A stretch of 64,000 nucleotides of DNA from Lachnospiraceae bacterium (GTDB lineage Bacteria > Bacillota > Clostridia > Lachnospirales > Lachnospiraceae), in contig CAJTFX010000024.1 of NCBI GenBank assembly GCA_910575555.1, positions 1-64,000 of the forward strand, written 5' to 3'. The notes beneath the pieces were generated by a model that saw only the letters and a program-made list of their open reading frames with translations, did not search any database and was not told the DNA's origin. Made by a program: the position numbers and the translations under genes. Positions 60,509 through 64,000 of this stretch are shown here, in pieces. Position 1 is the stretch's first letter; every line of letters begins with the position of its first letter.

Positions 60509-62590
60509 TTATTTCTGTTCATCTTTCTGCTTTTCCCTGACAAAACCGCACTGTTTTTCTGCGCAGACCAGTTTATTTCCTTTTTCCACCATATAACCGC
60601 CGCATTCCGGACATTTCTCAGAAGAAGGCTTCTGCCAGCTCATAAACTCGCATTCCGGATTGTCCTCGCATCCATAGTATTTTCTGCCCTTTTTCGTTTT
60701 TTTCAAAACGACTTCTTTTCCGCACATGGGACAGGCCACTCCGATTTTTTCCAGATACGGCTTGGTATTGCGGCACTCCGGAAATCCGGGGCACGCCAGA
60801 AATTTTCCATGGGGGCCGTATTTTACCACCATATTCCGGCCGCACAAATCACAGATCACGTCTGTGACCTCGTCTTCAATCTGAATCTTCTCCAGTTCCT
60901 GCTCTGCGGCCTGCACCGCCTCTTCCAGATCCGGATAGAAATTGCTGACAACCGCTTTCCATCCAATGTTCCCCTCTGCCACTTTATCCAGCAGAGATTC
61001 CATATTCGCTGTAAAATTCTCGTCTACAATGGTGGGAAACGCTTCCATCATAATGGAATTCACCGCTTCTCCCAGTTCTGTAATATACAGGTTCTTATTT
61101 TCTTTCACCACATACCTTCTGCCTAACAGCGTCGTGATGGTGGGCGCATAGGTACTGGGCCGGCCGATGCCCTGCTCTTCCAGCGCTTTCACCAGGGAGG
61201 CTTCTGTAAAATGAGCCGGCGGCTGGGTAAAATGCTGCTTCTCCTCCAGTTCTTTTAATTTCAACTCCGTGTCCTTGTCCAGTGATTTCAGCAGGACATT
61301 GTTCTCCCCTTTTTCATCCTCTTCACTGGTATAAACGGACATAAAGCCTTCAAATGCAATTCTGGAAGCAGACACATGGAACCGGAATTCCCCGGCGCCG
61401 ATCTGGATGGAAGTAGTCTCATAGACCGCGCTGCTCATGCGGCTTGCTGTAAAGCGTTTCCAAATCAGCTGATACAGGCGGAACTGATCCCGGCTTAAGG
61501 ATTCCTTAATCATAACCGGCGTCCTGGTAATGTCGGAGGGGCGGATTGCCTCATGGGCATCCTGAATCTTACCTGCGCCCTTCCGTTCCTGACCGCCCTT
61601 TGCCACGTAATTCTCACCGTAAGACGACTGAATGTATTCCCTGGCCGCCCGATCCGCTTCTTCGGAAACCCGGACGGAGTCTGTTCTCAGATAGGTAATA
61701 ACGCCCACGGTTCCCTGTCCCTTAATGTCTACGCCTTCATAGAGCTGCTGCGCCAGGCGCATGGTTTTCTGAGTGGAAAAGTTCAATGTTTTGGCCGCTT
61801 CCTGCTGCAGCGTGCTTGTGGTAAAGGGCAGGGGCGCTTTCCTGGTCCGCTCTCCTTTTTTCACATCCAGCACCTGATAGGTTTCTTTTTCCAGTTTCTT
61901 TAAAACTTTATCCATCTCTTCTCTGGAGCCTATGGTGAGTTTTCCATTTTCGTTTCCGTAAAATTTGGCTGAAAGGGCCTTTTTCTCTCCGGGCACTGAA
62001 AGCTGCGCATCCAGCGTCCAGTATTCTTCCGGAATAAAGGCATTGATTTCCTCTTCTCTGTCGCAGATAATCCGAAGCGCCACAGACTGAACCCGTCCTG
62101 CGCTTAAGCCGCGTTTTACCTTCGCCCACAGCAGGGGGCTGATCCGGTATCCCACCATACGGTCAAGCATACGCCTTGCCTGCTGGGCGTCCACCAGGTT
62201 CATGTCGATTTCCCTGGCCTGTTTTAATGAAGTTTTTACTGCATTTTTGGTAATCTCATTGAAGCTGATCCGGTATACATGCTTATCTTCTAATTTCAGG
62301 GCTTTGGACAGGTGCCAGGAGATGGCTTCCCCCTCTCGGTCAGGGTCCGTTGCCAGATATACTTTCTCTGCTTTTTTTACTTCCTTCCGGAGATTGGCAA
62401 GAATGTCTCCTTTTCCCCGTATGGTAATATATTTGGGTTCATAATCATGTTCTACGTCAATTCCAAGCTGGCTTTTGGGTAAATCCCTCACATGTCCGTT
62501 GGAGGCCGCCACTTCATAATTCTTTCCAAGAAATTTTTTGATTGTTTTCACCTTTGCCGGTGATTCCACGATTACAAGATACTTTGCCAT
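60509..62590 (-). CDS. topA: DNA topoisomerase I
   Basis: 693 residues. Toprim motifs YLVIVESPAKVKTIKKFLG and DPDREGEAI (82-90), catalytic Tyr300 in GVITYLRTDSVRVSEEA, and three C-terminal zinc ribbons (CDLCG..CPGFPEC, CPMCG..CEDNPEC, CPECG..CAEKQC). It relaxes negative supercoils. Located between dprA and codY; ATG 62590. Confidence 0.97.
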   Translation of the reverse strand: MAKYLVIVESPAKVKTIKKFLGKNYEVAASNGHVRDLPKSQLGIDVEHDYEPKYITIRGKGDILANLRKEVKKAEKVYLATDPDREGEAISWHLSKALKLEDKHVYRISFNEITKNAVKTSLKQAREIDMNLVDAQQARRMLDRMVGYRISPLLWAKVKRGLSAGRVQSVALRIICDREEEINAFIPEEYWTLDAQLSVPGEKKALSAKFYGNENGKLTIGSREEMDKVLKKLEKETYQVLDVKKGERTRKAPLPFTTSTLQQEAAKTLNFSTQKTMRLAQQLYEGVDIKGQGTVGVITYLRTDSVRVSEEADRAAREYIQSSYGENYVAKGGQERKGAGKIQDAHEAIRPSDITRTPVMIKESLSRDQFRLYQLIWKRFTASRMSSAVYETTSIQIGAGEFRFHVSASRIAFEGFMSVYTSEEDEKGENNVLLKSLDKDTELKLKELEEKQHFTQPPAHFTEASLVKALEEQGIGRPSTYAPTITTLLGRRYVVKENKNLYITELGEAVNSIMMEAFPTIVDENFTANMESLLDKVAEGNIGWKAVVSNFYPDLEEAVQAAEQELEKIQIEDEVTDVICDLCGRNMVVKYGPHGKFLACPGFPECRNTKPYLEKIGVACPMCGKEVVLKKTKKGRKYYGCEDNPECEFMSWQKPSSEKCPECGGYMVEKGNKLVCAEKQCGFVREKQKDEQK

Positions 62591-62613
62591 GTGCCTGCTC
62601 CTTTAATTGTCCT

Positions 62614-63798
62614 TTATGGGAAGTCAGAAAATTCTGACCTGATATAATAATTATGATATACTTCCAGTATACATCCTTTCTCCCTCAGAGATTCCAGAAT
62701 TTCCATAAGCTCCGGAAGAGAAAACATGGATTCCGCCAAAAGCATGTCCAGATTTTTTGGACTTAAATCCAGACAACTATACACCAACCTTTCTGATTTT
62801 TCAAGTGATAATTTAGGTTTTTTATCAGAAGCTTTCAGAAAAGCCGTAAAAATATCCATTTCTTCCAGAAAGTCCTCCGTCGACAAAAAAATTCCCGCGC
62901 CCTGACGAATCAGGCGGTTTGCGCCCTGGCTCAGCGGATCTGAAATCCTTCCGGGCACCGCATAGACGTCTCTTCCCTGCTCTAAGGCAAAATCCGCCGT
63001 GATCAATGCGCCGCTTTTTTCTCTGGCCTCCACGACAATCACACCGTCGGAAAAGCCGCTGATCAGCCGGTTCCTCTGGGGAAAAAACATGGCCCGGGGC
63101 CTGGTATGGGGCGGATATTCTGAGATGATGCCGCCCTGCTTTACCAATTCTTCATATAATTCTCTGTGGGCCGCCGGATAACAGACATCGGCGCCGCAGC
63201 CTAAAATACCGTAAGTTCTTCCTGCTTCCTGCAGTACGGCTTTCTGGGATTTCAACGCCCAAAGCGCGCCTGAATGTCCTGCGCCGTCAATGCCCAGGGC
63301 CATTCCGCTGATTACGGAAATTCCCCGCCTGGCCAGTTCAAAGCCGATTTGCTCTGCCGCCTTCTTCCCGTAAACAGAGCAGTTCCGGGCGCCCACCACC
63401 GCTATGGAAGGCGCAGACGCTTTCGGCAGTCCGCCTCTGAAATACAGGCTATAGGGCGGATTGCCGATCTGCTTCAGCCGGTCAGGATATTCCCTGTCCC
63501 CAAAGCAGATCAGCCTGATTCCCTTTTGGATGCAGCAGCCTTTGGTTTCGTCCAGTTCATGCTCCGTTATGGTCTGTCCCAAAGCCAGAGCTTCTTTCTC
63601 CTTCTCCGTCAATCCGCATCTTTTCTGCAGTTCTTCCGGATTCGTCCGGTAAATCTCTTCTGCGTCCGGAAAGATTTGCTTTATGCGGATTTTCTTTTTT
63701 CCGGAAAGGGCAGACAGAGCGGAAAACCAGAATTCGTACCGGGACGCGTCAGTGCATTGAGCTTCTTTTCTTTTATAGTCCCCTGTCACAGCTCCCAC
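62614..63798 (-). CDS. dprA: DNA processing protein DprA
   Basis: 394 residues. N-terminal helical part, a Rossmann-like DprA fold (IAVVGARNCSVYGKKAAEQIGFELARRGISVISGMALGIDGAGHSGAL, RNRLISGFSDGVIVVEAREKSGALITADFALEQGRDVYAVPG) and a C-terminal winged helix. It loads RecA on incoming single strands. Start is GTG 63798 or GTG 63789, both overlapping the end of comM; the ribosome site is unclear. Confidence 0.95.
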   Translation of the reverse strand: MGAVTGDYKRKEAQCTDASRYEFWFSALSALSGKKKIRIKQIFPDAEEIYRTNPEELQKRCGLTEKEKEALALGQTITEHELDETKGCCIQKGIRLICFGDREYPDRLKQIGNPPYSLYFRGGLPKASAPSIAVVGARNCSVYGKKAAEQIGFELARRGISVISGMALGIDGAGHSGALWALKSQKAVLQEAGRTYGILGCGADVCYPAAHRELYEELVKQGGIISEYPPHTRPRAMFFPQRNRLISGFSDGVIVVEAREKSGALITADFALEQGRDVYAVPGRISDPLSQGANRLIRQGAGIFLSTEDFLEEMDIFTAFLKASDKKPKLSLEKSERLVYSCLDLSPKNLDMLLAESMFSLPELMEILESLREKGCILEVYHNYYIRSEFSDFP

Positions 63799-64000
63799 AG
63801 CTTTCTGTCCAGTCCCCGGTAAATCAGGCTTTCCACAATATGCGTCCGGCAGATTGGCTTTGAATGCTCCAGGTCTGCAATGGTGCGCGCCACACGGACA
63901 GTCCGGTAGTATCCCCGGACGCTCAGTTCCAGCCGCTCAAAGGCATCCTGCAGCGTTTTTTCAGCTTCCGGCTCCAGGGAGCAGAATTCCCCCATACAGG
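63786..64000 (-). CDS. ComM/YifB family Mg-chelatase-like protein (C-terminal end)
   Basis: The last 71 codons of a gene that starts beyond the window. LELSVRGYYRTVRVARTIADLEHSKPICRTHIVESLIYRGLDRKLWEL is the C-terminal Mg_chelatase_C domain of YifB/ComM, a helicase-like AAA+ protein of DNA uptake. It overlaps dprA, so the two are co-translated. Confidence 0.9.
   Translation of the reverse strand, partial: CMGEFCSLEPEAEKTLQDAFERLELSVRGYYRTVRVARTIADLEHSKPICRTHIVESLIYRGLDRKLWEL

Overview
The window looks like a flagellated Gram-positive anaerobe of the Clostridia, most likely Lachnospiraceae. The reasons are a Bacillus-type fla/che operon ending in sigD, a SwrB-like gene and rpsB-tsf, a CodY regulator, FliY instead of a plain FliN, CheC and CheD, AGGAGG-type ribosome binding sites, and a conjugative element of a kind common in gut Firmicutes. 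The genus cannot be fixed from this sequence alone. There are two parts: an accessory region (about 1-22,200) and a core chromosomal region (about 22,200-64,000). Nearly every gene lies on the minus strand.

Accessory region. This is one end of an integrated conjugative element that continues past the left edge. Read in the direction of transcription (right to left) it holds a DUF6075-like gene, a small DUF3970-like gene, parA, parB and a RepA_N-type initiator. The initiator gene carries an internal array of 23-bp iterons. Next come a membrane protein and a duplicated HTH-regulator cassette that brackets a 4.6-kb AT-rich gene. That gene encodes a 1533-residue nuclease-STAND ATPase, an Avs-like antiphage candidate. 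Beyond it lie two translationally coupled sigma-like proteins and a pair of tandem small HTH regulators on the plus strand with a divergent gene of unknown function. Then come a roughly 2000-residue wall-anchored SpaA/Cna-B repeat adhesin, a cysteine-rich protein, a PcfB/DUF3801 protein and a VirD4 coupling protein. VirD4 is interrupted at residue 388 by what looks like the 5' end of a group II intron. No integrase, relaxase or sortase is in view. A 160-bp MITE-like element with 21-bp terminal inverted repeats and 9-bp flanking direct repeats sits between the defence gene and the second HTH copy.

Core region. tsf and rpsB share their own consensus promoter and end in a strong terminator beside the element. 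Upstream, from 24,205 to 59,129, is a tightly packed motility operon: flgB-flgC-fliE-fliF-fliG-fliH-fliI-fliJ-ylxF-like-fliK-flgD-(flagellar operon protein)-flgE-flbD-motA-motB-fliL-fliM-fliY-cheY-fliO-fliP-fliQ-fliR-flhB-flhA-flhF-flhG-pilZ-cheB-cheA-cheW-cheC-cheD-(acidic membrane protein)-sigD/fliA-fapA-like-(104 aa)-(SwrB-like)-(MltG-like). It encodes the basal body, export apparatus, switch, stator, hook proteins, chemotaxis core and the late-gene sigma factor. Upstream of it are codY, topA, dprA and the end of comM/yifB. The order closely follows Bacillus subtilis, but motAB and a PilZ gene are added and trmFO-xerC-hslVU is absent between topA and codY.

The most notable items are the nuclease-STAND gene between duplicated HTH cassettes, the coding iteron array in repA, the MITE-like element, the split virD4 gene, and the uncharacterised conserved genes at the end of the fla/che operon.
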